Positions 31,001 to 38,755 of a DNA stretch of 43,239 nt are shown here, piece after piece. Under the pieces are notes generated by a model. It did no database searches, was not told where the DNA came from, and saw nothing but the letters and a program-made list of their open reading frames with translations. The stretch's first letter is position 1. Each line of letters opens with the position of its first letter. A program made the position numbers and the translations under genes. The stretch comes from a virus, in IMG/VR virus record IMGVR_UViG_3300022188_000021, positions 1 through 43,239 of that record. One strand, written 5' to 3'.

Positions 31001-34000
31001 ATCTTACTGACCAAGGTGAGATGGAGTCTAGGTTGTTTGCTTCTTATATTCCTCAAGAATATCCAAAAGGTAAGTATGGCAGTGTTCCGCCTTGGAAGTT
31101 TCTTGATGATATGTTGGAGGAAGAAGGTTTAGGTAAAAAGTATGGAACAAGGCTTTATTCAGGACTTCCTGTTGATTTAATCTATAAATATGGAAAGGAA
31201 TACACAGAGGCTTTTTTAAAAGATTGGAAAGCAGCTAAGGAACAAGGTAAGTTGACAAAAGGTGATATAATAAGAGGCTTTACAGAAGCTACTTTCAACA
31301 CTGCTTATCAATTAAGGAAAGATTTAAAGAAGATTGAACTATCTGGAAAGGGAAAAGATAGGGCTTATAAAGTCCTACAAATACATGTTAATTCAGCTGG
31401 TGGACATGGTTATGGAGGAGTTTTATATAAACAGATGAAAAAAGAAGTAGCAAGAGGCCTTGACAAAAATAAAACAAGGATATTGAATCAACTTATTAGA
31501 GGCCAAAGGTTTTATGATATTTCTAAATATAAAAGTATGAAGTTCCCTAAGCATCAAGATTATAAAAGAGCTATTTCATACGAAGCTGTCTTTAAAGACC
31601 TTGAAGGATTAACTGAGGAAGAAGCAGCTGATTTAATCAGAAGAAGAGACCTCTTTTTCGACTGGATGAAGAGAATAGTAGATGATTTGGAAAAAGATGA
31701 AATTATAACTAAAGAAATGGCTGAAGGTTTAAGGTCTCATGATTATGCTAAATTAAAAGGTATTGGACAAAGGATTGAAAAAGAAGGGGAAGGTATAACA
31801 GTTGAAGATTTGTTTGATGAAAAGGAATATGTAAAGGTAGGAAACAGACTAAGGCCTGTCGCATCATCTGGAATTGAAAGTTTAAAAACTGGTAAATCCT
31901 CAGACATTCTAGACCCTGACCAAATAAAAGTTGCTTCTGAAATATTTAGTAGGGCTTATGGAAGGATTTTTAGAAACAGAGTTTTTAAAGCATTAGCTGA
32001 TTTAGGTAAGGAATTTCCAGATAATGGAATAGTTAAACTTCCTGGGCTTAGAGACCCCAAAACAGGGAAGGTTATAAAAGTTGGTGACACAAGAGGTTAT
32101 AGTAAGTTTTATTTTAGGGAAGGAGGGAAGAAAAGAACTATTTATATTTCAGATGATTATATGAGAAGTTTGGACATCGCAGGCACTGATGTTTCTCCTA
32201 GAATGATAAATGTTAATAAGTATTTGTTGTTAACTAATGTCGCAAAAGTTTTCCATACTGGAATAACTCCATTTTGGAACTTATGTGTAAATTTACCTTT
32301 GGACATAATGGGGACTTATTTTTCCCAAGGGATTTATAGAAATGGTAGGTTTGAGAGGGTTTATAGTTGGTTTCCAGTAAAATTCGCAGGACAGATTTTG
32401 AAAGACTATATAGACACTGCTGATGTTTTGGTTAGAGGTGTTGGATTAGATAAAAGCCCTAAATATAAAAAGTCTGCTGAAAGAGGATTGCTTATGCCTT
32501 TCTTTGCTACTCAAGGAAAGCTAAGTAATACCTATGAAAATTTGTCAAAGGCTTATGAAAATTTTGAAAACACAGCAGGTTATATAAGTGAAAGTGTAGA
32601 ACTTTGGACAAGAATGGCTAATGTAAACAGAGTTGTTAAATTAAGAGCTAAAGAAAAAGGTATTAGTGTGGAAGAAGCTTGGAATGACCCTGAGATACTT
32701 GATGAAGCAGTTTTTTCAGCAAGAGATAGAATGGACTTTAGTCAAGGAGGCTGGTTTATAAAAGCTGCTGATAAAGGAGGTATGATATATCTTAATTCAG
32801 GAGCTCAGGCGACGAGAACTTTTTTCAGGTCTTTAGCCGAAAACAATCCTGGAGAAACAGCTAAGATAATAACAACTTTTGGAGTACCAGTTGTTTTAAG
32901 TACTATGGCAGGATTACTTTACGCTCCTAAAACACATAGAGATATTCCTAAGTATCAGGATTATAACTATCTTAATGTACCACTGTCTGACAAGCTCAGA
33001 ACAATAGACCCTGAGACAGGGGAGGAAATAGGTTTTTATATCAGTGTTCCAATAGGCTCAGGTCCTGCATTTCTTAAGAATTTATTTCAGGCACTCACAG
33101 AAAAATTTGCTTATGACAATGGAATTACTAAAGAGCCTCCTAATTATGAGGCGATAGTTGGTTCATTAAAGGCATCAATGCCTGATGTGATGTCTTTGCC
33201 TCCTGGATTTAGAGCTTTTATTGAATATACTTTAAACATAAACACTTGGTCAGGTAAGTCTCCAAGTGCTCAGAAATTCAGATATCCCTATAGTGCTGCT
33301 GAATACACTCCAGGAAGAACTCCACAAGTAGCTATTGATGTAGGTGAAAAAACAGGCCTTTCTCCAGATAGACTTACTCAATCTATGAGGGACATCTTTG
33401 GACATAACACAGTTTGGACTTATGGTTTTACAGAAGGTTATGAACAACTCTTCGGTGGCGGTTCTGAAGATGAAAAAGAAGAGATGATGGAAGGTATTGT
33501 TTATATGCTTTATAAATTATCTAAACTCCCTGGGGCTGGAAGGTGGATTAGAATAGCTAGACCAGGAACTGGTTATAGAGATGAGGAAGATAAAAAGCAT
33601 GATGAGATAATGGCTGAAAGATTCCAACGCACTAAGGCTATGGACTTTTTAGCTAAACAGCTTTATTGGAGAAATGTTAAGGAAGCTAAAGGGGAAATAA
33701 AAGAGTTGTTTAAAGAAGTTAAAGACCCAGATGAGATTGAAAGATTACGTAACAGGGCTTTGTTTATAAGAAGCATTAAACCTTTGAAACATAAATCTAT
33801 GTGGATAAGAGCTTTGAACAAACCTGCTGAGGAAAGAGCTTTTGTTGTCTATAATAGGCTTAAACAAGCTGTTGATGAAGAAGAGAGGAAAGAGATTTGG
33901 AGGGAAGCTAATTATATGAACAGTGGGATTTATGGCACTAAGAATAAATTTTTTGGAGGAGATTTTATAGAAGAATATGGTAAACTTGTTAGGAGGGAAA

Positions 34001-34047
34001 AAGAGAGGGAGCGAAAGGAAAAGGTAAATAGTCTGTTCAATGATTAA
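28057..34047 (+). CDS. Giant polyvalent virion protein with metallopeptidase and LPD38-like domains
   Basis: A 1996-residue protein, the last and largest structural gene, in the place of the large ejection protein of podoviruses. Two copies of a short N-terminal peptide (SGNSAIKILEGLK, SGSSAIDVLENLK) are followed by hydrophobic and linker regions. A zinc-peptidase motif HEIGH lies at His871-His875, with Glu990 in 'GEMESRLFASY' a possible third ligand. The C-terminal third ('NVAKVFHTGITPFWNLCVNLP', 'MDFSQGGWFIKAAD') resembles LPD38, a domain of phage polyvalent proteins injected with DNA. The protein probably enters the host and may cut peptidoglycan or host proteins. A palindrome copy lies in frame at 30222-30246. 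Confidence 0.75.
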   Translation: MNEFSGNSAIKILEGLKGEDEEVKTPKTTKPFEEEEVPLDTSVISGSSAIDVLENLKKPEEPEVSETEIEEKETVKNPPTELAKSFLGGIYYSAIAPTTVDETMRPVDEEGRPIGIGKTLAEKTPHEKKREEELKKPITEREFRLEPVSKEEDYRSSNIIRKAIYKINDLLGTNIEPKLSDEARTMAFLEYMAKQEGMTLSEYIGPNPFGQLSEGFVGTALSPIMAIHRELTGERPIEPSTPLEGVMRGAGSIGGAALWMNILGKPLGFATGFLPKVTAETPKAVRIVTSMIKSGIDWGAVGGVISIGDAVREPTMAEAAKHIAEESGTSAVLGGIIGATKGVFPVKDLDRVKRLATGLIGINAFRAYEYGLDKYFNRPVSELAFDTFLDTWMLWNGLPKGKFDKVSRSLLEISENAREYVKRKEAVKDIPDERIKQAQEKILEVEKAKIENAYDKLMKNVGDDIEVAFDLFRQYEDVVKEQLRPVAKSGLKKPGKRVEKTDIKKLKPEYSFTSKKGNKYVKKGNVWYDSEGKVVRNSFIIKAAEAKKVKVQEVEKSSIEEPKETTEEVVEPVEKPKEVKEVKESERIEEPKETKQEPDIVSATEELINVLKKDIDPPAEAPSGAQSPFYFTSERLERSKKIIEGKSEHEIRTDPNLYLHSLITKFNRWVKGDKSIDVGEVRKSLSMLSAYADEFKKDFNTEDAYYMWKHTAKEASIWANRTDRLIIKQTEGKKSGESKGVRLNLGVPIDEVPKEVKKLAKSIKKSGKSLYRNYKIWKETGFWLGKDGKWRYAVPTDDLFIKVKNLEEFKKTEGKLKDLVNEDAEILKAVPELKDLNVKIDKRLKPGTGYYNDVKKTIVLSELKDFEVLDHEIGHAINDLRGSSFLGTSPEWQRGKLRADAVRHLLFKILPEAKTKEVRSKILDFINETYEETYNGKISRIDLVERAKRKYAHELSKAGDQEAAKKLRGLSDISKKEAEERYLTDQGEMESRLFASYIPQEYPKGKYGSVPPWKFLDDMLEEEGLGKKYGTRLYSGLPVDLIYKYGKEYTEAFLKDWKAAKEQGKLTKGDIIRGFTEATFNTAYQLRKDLKKIELSGKGKDRAYKVLQIHVNSAGGHGYGGVLYKQMKKEVARGLDKNKTRILNQLIRGQRFYDISKYKSMKFPKHQDYKRAISYEAVFKDLEGLTEEEAADLIRRRDLFFDWMKRIVDDLEKDEIITKEMAEGLRSHDYAKLKGIGQRIEKEGEGITVEDLFDEKEYVKVGNRLRPVASSGIESLKTGKSSDILDPDQIKVASEIFSRAYGRIFRNRVFKALADLGKEFPDNGIVKLPGLRDPKTGKVIKVGDTRGYSKFYFREGGKKRTIYISDDYMRSLDIAGTDVSPRMINVNKYLLLTNVAKVFHTGITPFWNLCVNLPLDIMGTYFSQGIYRNGRFERVYSWFPVKFAGQILKDYIDTADVLVRGVGLDKSPKYKKSAERGLLMPFFATQGKLSNTYENLSKAYENFENTAGYISESVELWTRMANVNRVVKLRAKEKGISVEEAWNDPEILDEAVFSARDRMDFSQGGWFIKAADKGGMIYLNSGAQATRTFFRSLAENNPGETAKIITTFGVPVVLSTMAGLLYAPKTHRDIPKYQDYNYLNVPLSDKLRTIDPETGEEIGFYISVPIGSGPAFLKNLFQALTEKFAYDNGITKEPPNYEAIVGSLKASMPDVMSLPPGFRAFIEYTLNINTWSGKSPSAQKFRYPYSAAEYTPGRTPQVAIDVGEKTGLSPDRLTQSMRDIFGHNTVWTYGFTEGYEQLFGGGSEDEKEEMMEGIVYMLYKLSKLPGAGRWIRIARPGTGYRDEEDKKHDEIMAERFQRTKAMDFLAKQLYWRNVKEAKGEIKELFKEVKDPDEIERLRNRALFIRSIKPLKHKSMWIRALNKPAEERAFVVYNRLKQAVDEEERKEIWREANYMNSGIYGTKNKFFGGDFIEEYGKLVRREKERERKEKVNSLFND
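30222..30246. repeat. 25-bp dispersed palindrome, copy 13 (inside a gene)
   Basis: Arms AGACCGTTTAA and TTAAACAAACT around TCA, in frame in the polyvalent protein, encoding about eight residues (DRLIIKQT) in a charged linker. Confidence 0.8.
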
Positions 34048-34054
34048 ACGGACT
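34030..34054. repeat. 25-bp dispersed palindrome, copy 14 (convergent junction)
   Basis: Arms AGTCTGTTCAA and TTAAACGGACT around TGA. It covers the stop codons of the plus-strand polyvalent gene and of the minus-strand helicase-like gene, which themselves overlap by four bases. Confidence 0.85.
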
Positions 34055-35246
34055 GTTTTGTTAATATATGGATAATAGTATCCGCCCCAGGCTTTTTTAT
34101 AATCCTTATGTGTTTAGATGCTTCTAAAGTATAGAGAACTCTGTCGAGCAACATCTTGTCCATATTACCTTCAAATGCCCTAGCGAACTGCCACATAGGT
34201 ATGTCTGGAGTTTCTGAGCTTTCGAGGAAAATAATAGCGTCGTTTATTAAGCTTGAAATATCACTCTTTCCAATGCCTCTGAAAACAAGTCCCATTTTTA
34301 CTTCCACTTCATCTAGAAGACCTATAGCTCTTTCAATATCTTCCTTTGTCAAAATTAGTTCATTATTCCTACTAGCACTACAAACCATTGAGAGAGAAAT
34401 AAGATGATTTCTGCGCCTTCCAAGATAACCATCAAAGCGCTTGTCATGGAAAGGTGGGTTTTTCTCTGCCTCATAACACCATTGGGCATAGAGTTCTATA
34501 AAACCTTTTGACATTTTAAACTCTCCACTCATTAAAGAGATTTGTTCTAAATCTTTAATAAGCATTTGTTGGAGTTTTATTTCTTCCTCTGTTATTGTGG
34601 GAAAGATGACTAATTTATTTTTCTTCTCTTCATAAACGAAGATTATTCGAGAAGTTAAACCACCTCCGATTGCTTCTAGAGGTAATGAACTTTGAATACT
34701 ATCAGGAGTTGTACCAGCTAAAATATTTACCCAGACACCAACTATTTCTTCTCTGTCTCGTTTAATAGTATCATAAGACCATCTGTTGTGACAGTCGTAC
34801 CAGTCGCATAGGGCAGAGATAAGTTCTCTATTATGATAGCCGAGAAAAACTGTAAATTCATTAGAGAATATTGTAAGTGATGAATGATAATATTGCTTGC
34901 CTGTTTCCATATCTATGTCGGTTAAGTTAGTTTCCTTCATCCTTTTTATCAATGCTTGAAGGGAAGTAGCTTGAGAACTAAGTCTTATCCCAGGGACTTG
35001 TTCTATTATGTCATAAGCGTATTTCATAGCTGTCCCTTTTCCAGTTGCAGATGGCCCTACGAGAACTATATAAAAATTGGGATAGAAAGTAAGTGATATC
35101 CCAAGGTTGGTTTTTACTTTCCTCTGCAAAGCTGAAGCGACTGCTGAAACAGCTGCCCATTTTCTAAACAATATCGGAGGTTCAGAGTTTTCTGTAAGTT
35201 GCATGAAACCATCTATCCAATCAGGCAGATTGCGCTCATCGGTCAT
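34044..35246 (-). CDS. DUF3987 helicase-like ATPase
   Basis: A 400-residue protein of the DUF3987 family, associated with phage replication. Walker A is 'GPSATGKGT' (64-72, Lys70). 'LTIFSNEFTVFL' corresponds to Walker B with Glu, and 'GGGLTSRIIFVYEE' carries a conserved arginine. It follows the polymerase gene in the minus operon, so it is the likely replicative helicase or a primase-linked ATPase. No separate DnaB helicase or primase was seen. Its stop overlaps that of the convergent gene. Confidence 0.75.
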   Translation of the reverse strand: MTDERNLPDWIDGFMQLTENSEPPILFRKWAAVSAVASALQRKVKTNLGISLTFYPNFYIVLVGPSATGKGTAMKYAYDIIEQVPGIRLSSQATSLQALIKRMKETNLTDIDMETGKQYYHSSLTIFSNEFTVFLGYHNRELISALCDWYDCHNRWSYDTIKRDREEIVGVWVNILAGTTPDSIQSSLPLEAIGGGLTSRIIFVYEEKKNKLVIFPTITEEEIKLQQMLIKDLEQISLMSGEFKMSKGFIELYAQWCYEAEKNPPFHDKRFDGYLGRRRNHLISLSMVCSASRNNELILTKEDIERAIGLLDEVEVKMGLVFRGIGKSDISSLINDAIIFLESSETPDIPMWQFARAFEGNMDKMLLDRVLYTLEASKHIRIIKKPGADTIIHILTKQSV

Positions 35247-35264
35247 TGGAAGTTCCTCCTTTCA

Positions 35265-38200
35265 CTATTCCTGATTAGATTTTTTCACTAATTTATCATA
35301 AACTTCCTTAAGTTTTTTTGCTAAGGTTTCTTGATTAGTTGGAAAGTCCTTACTTTTAATCTCAACCATTTCTTCCTTGCACATGTTAAAGCCAATGCAT
35401 AGGTCAGCAGGAGTCTTGATTTCCCTTTCGTTCCAATAAAGAGGTTGTTCAAGAGATTTTTTAATGTCTAATAACATCCTAGCATGTTCATGCCAAGGGA
35501 TTGTTAAGGGAATTTGGAAAACTACTGAATCATGTATTTGGGTTAATAATTCGAGAGGTTTAAACTTTTCTTGATTATAATAGATGTATTCAACTCCTTG
35601 TTCATTTATCTTGTCAGCAGTCGTGCTTTGAGGTAGATGAGCAAAGGCTTCACGATAGGTGTTTAAACAGGCACTTTTAGAAACACTCGGAGGTGAAGGA
35701 ACTATAGGCCCAAGAAAAAGTCTTTTGCGTCCGAAGAGGTTTGTGACAGTTCTGTCTTTCATAAGCATTTTTATTATTGTCTGGTGGTAACCGTTTCTTA
35801 TTTGTGGATAGCCTTTGTGAATAGTTTCGATAACTCGTTTAGCTTCAGTTTCTGTCATCTCATTTTTCAAAGCAAAGGTTTTGTAGCCTACGTCATAGTT
35901 AATAGCATGATTGCCTTTTTTGCCCCAATAGCGTTCACTCTGCCTGCCGTCACCAAGTTCTGATGAACCATCTTTGTCAGATATTTGGTCATAAGGTTTG
36001 TCAAAGATTATTGAAGCAGTCAGACGGTGTAAATCTATGCCTTCTTCAAAGGCTTTTATTTGAGATATTACTCCGCCTACATAGGCTACTATTCTGTTTT
36101 CTATCTGAGACAAATCAAAAGAATAACCTATATAGCCTTCATCGAAGGTGAAAAACCTCAGTAAATCATGAGGCCAGTTTTGTTGATTTGAGTTGCCTGT
36201 AACAAATATAGTGTTTTTATATCTACAAAGAAAATAAGATGTTTCAACAGTAGGGCAATATACTTTTTGATTATACTGTTTTTCACTATACATATCTTTA
36301 TGTTGATAAGCTTTACATCTAGGTTTTATATTAACGTTGTATAATGTAGTGACATTGTCACTATATGAATCCTTATATTTGTTATTTTCTATTTTTGTAA
36401 TAGTAGCTGACTTACCACAAAGATGGGCTAAAGTAGCTACCCATTCAGCATTTTCTTTAATAGCTGTGTAAAATATAAAACTTTCACCTCTAATATAAGA
36501 ATCCCAATGTTTTATTTCGTCTAGAAGTTCAAACAGACTTTTTTGATTAAGGAGAAGTATCCAAGGGCCGAATAGTTTTTTATTATCTACCTGCAATATG
36601 TTTATGTAAGGTTTTGCATATTTAGGTTTTATGTAAAATCTCCTAAACCCTTTTTTGTCAGATTGTTCTGTGAAGTCAATTTCATATGCTTCCATTAACG
36701 CTAGGAATCTGTCTATCTTTCTTTGCTTTGAGAAAGAAAATCTTATACCATTACCTTCTATTGAACCATCAGCTTGGATAACTGCAAAAAGCCTAACTGT
36801 TGGTAAATCAAGTATCCCTCCAGTATATATGCCAGACAGAGGCAGAAACCAGTTGCTTTTATCTTTGACTTCTAAGGCTTTTTTGACTGTTAAAAAACCT
36901 CTTTTGGATATAGTAGGAATCCTATGGTCTGGAGTGTAAAGTGCTTTGTGTATATTTGAGTTAGCTACAATCATGCTGCCTGCAAAATCATACTCGTTCA
37001 TTTCAGGCATACACCAAGATAAATTACCTGAAATATCCCACTGAAGAATTTTCTCAGGTTTTTGATATAGTTCATACAAAGACTTCCACCCATTTTTTGT
37101 TAATGCTTCAGCATCAGGAGGCATACAGCCAGTTCCAAATATAGTTGTTCCACTTGATATTCTCCCAGTTTCAGCACCTACTGGTTTGTAACTACTCCTC
37201 ATTCGACCATCAGGGTCTATTTTTCCAATGTTGAGGTAAGTAGAAATTCTTTTTGAGAGTGAACGAATATCAAGCATGAGTCTTGCAACTTTACTCCCAG
37301 GGCCTTTTTGTCTATAAATTCTTTTTAAGGCATCTACGTCAGTAGTTACTTTTCCAGTGCTTCGGTTTTTGTAAGGTTTTAAACCTAATTGGTCGTAAAA
37401 ATAGTCTTTTAACTGCGCTGGGGAGTTGTAGTTTATTTCATAACCTACTTCACGATTTAGTTCTTCTGCAAGTTTGTCGAGCTCTGCCTGTTGTTTCTCC
37501 TTGTATTCAGCCATAGAGGTTACATCTACTTTTATCCCTCTCTCAGCCATATACATTAAAGGTTTGATTAACCTTCTTTGGCGATTGTAAGTTTCAATAT
37601 TCCCTTGTTTTTCAAGGATTTTCAGTTGTTTACCAATAGCCTCGACAGGCACTATTGCATCCATACCATTGTAGTTCCACCATTCTTCCCAAGAACCTGC
37701 ACCAAGTTTCATCCATTGTTTTCCGTCTTGCTTATAATATGGAATATCAGTGTGCATTGTAGTTACAAAATCCAGACCTGCTTTGAAATCTGGAAATGCA
37801 ATCTTTTGTGCTATTTGAGTACAATGAATAGAGCCTCTTGGAACTATTCCATATTTCCTGAATAAAAACTGAAGGTCAAAAATAAAGTTAGCTCCAACTT
37901 TTTCAATCTTTTCTGACTCAATAATCTTTGCAACTTTTTTCATTATTTCAAGTTCTTGTTCAACAGTGAAGTAATCACCTTGTTGATGCCTGAAAGGGAT
38001 ACTTATTGATTCACAGTCAGACCATGCAAAGGATATGCAATCAAGTTCTCCATTTATAACTTCTATATCCATTGAGATTATCTGGCCTGAGAGACCAACT
38101 TTGTAACAATAATCAAGGTGATAAATAGCTTGGTCAAAAGAAGGTTTTATACAAATCTTTCTTTCCCTCCTTCTTATTTCTGGAAATTCACTTTCTTCTT

Positions 38201-38711
38201 TAGCTTTCATTAAATCATTGCAAATCAAAGGTTTGTTCAAGTAATTAAACTTTGGAGGAATAAAAGTCGCTGGATGAAAAGTAGGGATAACTTTAAGGTA
38301 AGGAACTAATGTCGATTCAAGAATTGAACCTCTCCACTTGGTTATCCCAACTCTGTTGGTTAAAGCTATTAAAGCCACATTTCCAAGAGCTATTACTACA
38401 TTAGGTTTTACTCTGGAAAGTTCTTCTCCTAATTCTTTTATATATTCATAGCCTTCAGAGGAAATAGAATATTTTCCTCTTGAATCTAAGTTAATGTAAT
38501 GTTTTAAAGGTTTATCAAGGTCTTTAATAACATTTGTTATGTATAGTTCATTCCTTGGAATTTTTACAAGTTTCAAACATTCATCAAAGGCCTTCCCAGC
38601 AGGGCCAATGAAAGGTTTTCTTGCCCTAATTTCCTGTATTCCAGGCTGTTCACCTACTACTGCTATTTTTGCATTGAGGTTCCCAGAAGGTGGGACATAT
38701 GTCTTTTTCAT
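35265..38711 (-). CDS. UDG-domain/family A DNA polymerase fusion containing an intein
   Basis: A 1148-codon gene. Residues 1-190 are a uracil-DNA-glycosylase-like domain ('GEQPG', 'KPFIGPAGKAF', 'TFHPA'), as fused in the polymerase of SPO1-type phages, here without iron-sulfur cysteines. A DnaQ/PolA 3'-5' exonuclease follows ('SMDIEVI', 'GANFIFDL', 'YNGMD'), then polymerase A palm and fingers. Motif A is 'FDLSQIENR' with Asp866; motif B is 'GKKGNHAINYDVG'; motif C is 'QIHDSVVF' with Asp1061, where Ser replaces the usual Glu. Residues 529-840 are an intein, and the spliced enzyme would have 836 residues. It is the replicative polymerase. Confidence 0.92.
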   Translation of the reverse strand: MKKTYVPPSGNLNAKIAVVGEQPGIQEIRARKPFIGPAGKAFDECLKLVKIPRNELYITNVIKDLDKPLKHYINLDSRGKYSISSEGYEYIKELGEELSRVKPNVVIALGNVALIALTNRVGITKWRGSILESTLVPYLKVIPTFHPATFIPPKFNYLNKPLICNDLMKAKEESEFPEIRRRERKICIKPSFDQAIYHLDYCYKVGLSGQIISMDIEVINGELDCISFAWSDCESISIPFRHQQGDYFTVEQELEIMKKVAKIIESEKIEKVGANFIFDLQFLFRKYGIVPRGSIHCTQIAQKIAFPDFKAGLDFVTTMHTDIPYYKQDGKQWMKLGAGSWEEWWNYNGMDAIVPVEAIGKQLKILEKQGNIETYNRQRRLIKPLMYMAERGIKVDVTSMAEYKEKQQAELDKLAEELNREVGYEINYNSPAQLKDYFYDQLGLKPYKNRSTGKVTTDVDALKRIYRQKGPGSKVARLMLDIRSLSKRISTYLNIGKIDPDGRMRSSYKPVGAETGRISSGTTIFGTGCMPPDAEALTKNGWKSLYELYQKPEKILQWDISGNLSWCMPEMNEYDFAGSMIVANSNIHKALYTPDHRIPTISKRGFLTVKKALEVKDKSNWFLPLSGIYTGGILDLPTVRLFAVIQADGSIEGNGIRFSFSKQRKIDRFLALMEAYEIDFTEQSDKKGFRRFYIKPKYAKPYINILQVDNKKLFGPWILLLNQKSLFELLDEIKHWDSYIRGESFIFYTAIKENAEWVATLAHLCGKSATITKIENNKYKDSYSDNVTTLYNVNIKPRCKAYQHKDMYSEKQYNQKVYCPTVETSYFLCRYKNTIFVTGNSNQQNWPHDLLRFFTFDEGYIGYSFDLSQIENRIVAYVGGVISQIKAFEEGIDLHRLTASIIFDKPYDQISDKDGSSELGDGRQSERYWGKKGNHAINYDVGYKTFALKNEMTETEAKRVIETIHKGYPQIRNGYHQTIIKMLMKDRTVTNLFGRKRLFLGPIVPSPPSVSKSACLNTYREAFAHLPQSTTADKINEQGVEYIYYNQEKFKPLELLTQIHDSVVFQIPLTIPWHEHARMLLDIKKSLEQPLYWNEREIKTPADLCIGFNMCKEEMVEIKSKDFPTNQETLAKKLKEVYDKLVKKSNQE
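36192..37127 (-). other. Intein with LAGLIDADG-like endonuclease domain in the polymerase gene
   Basis: 312 codons from Cys529 to Asn840, inserted after 'TIFGTG' and before Ser841. Block A is 'CMPPDAEALTKNGW', block B has 'TPDHRI', and the C-terminal end 'VYCPTVETSYFLC' and 'IFVTGN' followed by Ser matches phage inteins. The penultimate residue is Gly rather than the usual His. A degenerate LAGLIDADG-type block 'LFAVIQADGSI' lies in the middle, pointing to a homing endonuclease, possibly inactive since only one clear motif is visible. Confidence 0.88.
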
Positions 38712-38730
38712 TTATTAGCTCCTTTTAATG

Positions 38731-38755
38731 AGATTGTTCAATCGTTGAACAGACT
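38731..38755. repeat. 25-bp dispersed palindrome, copy 15
   Basis: Arms AGATTGTTCAA and TTGAACAGACT around TCG, between the methyltransferase stop and the AAAAGGAG of the polymerase gene. Confidence 0.85.

Noticed and set aside
36523-36540. TTCAAACAGACT in the intein region resembling a right arm
   Set aside because: The left arm is missing and the centre does not fit.
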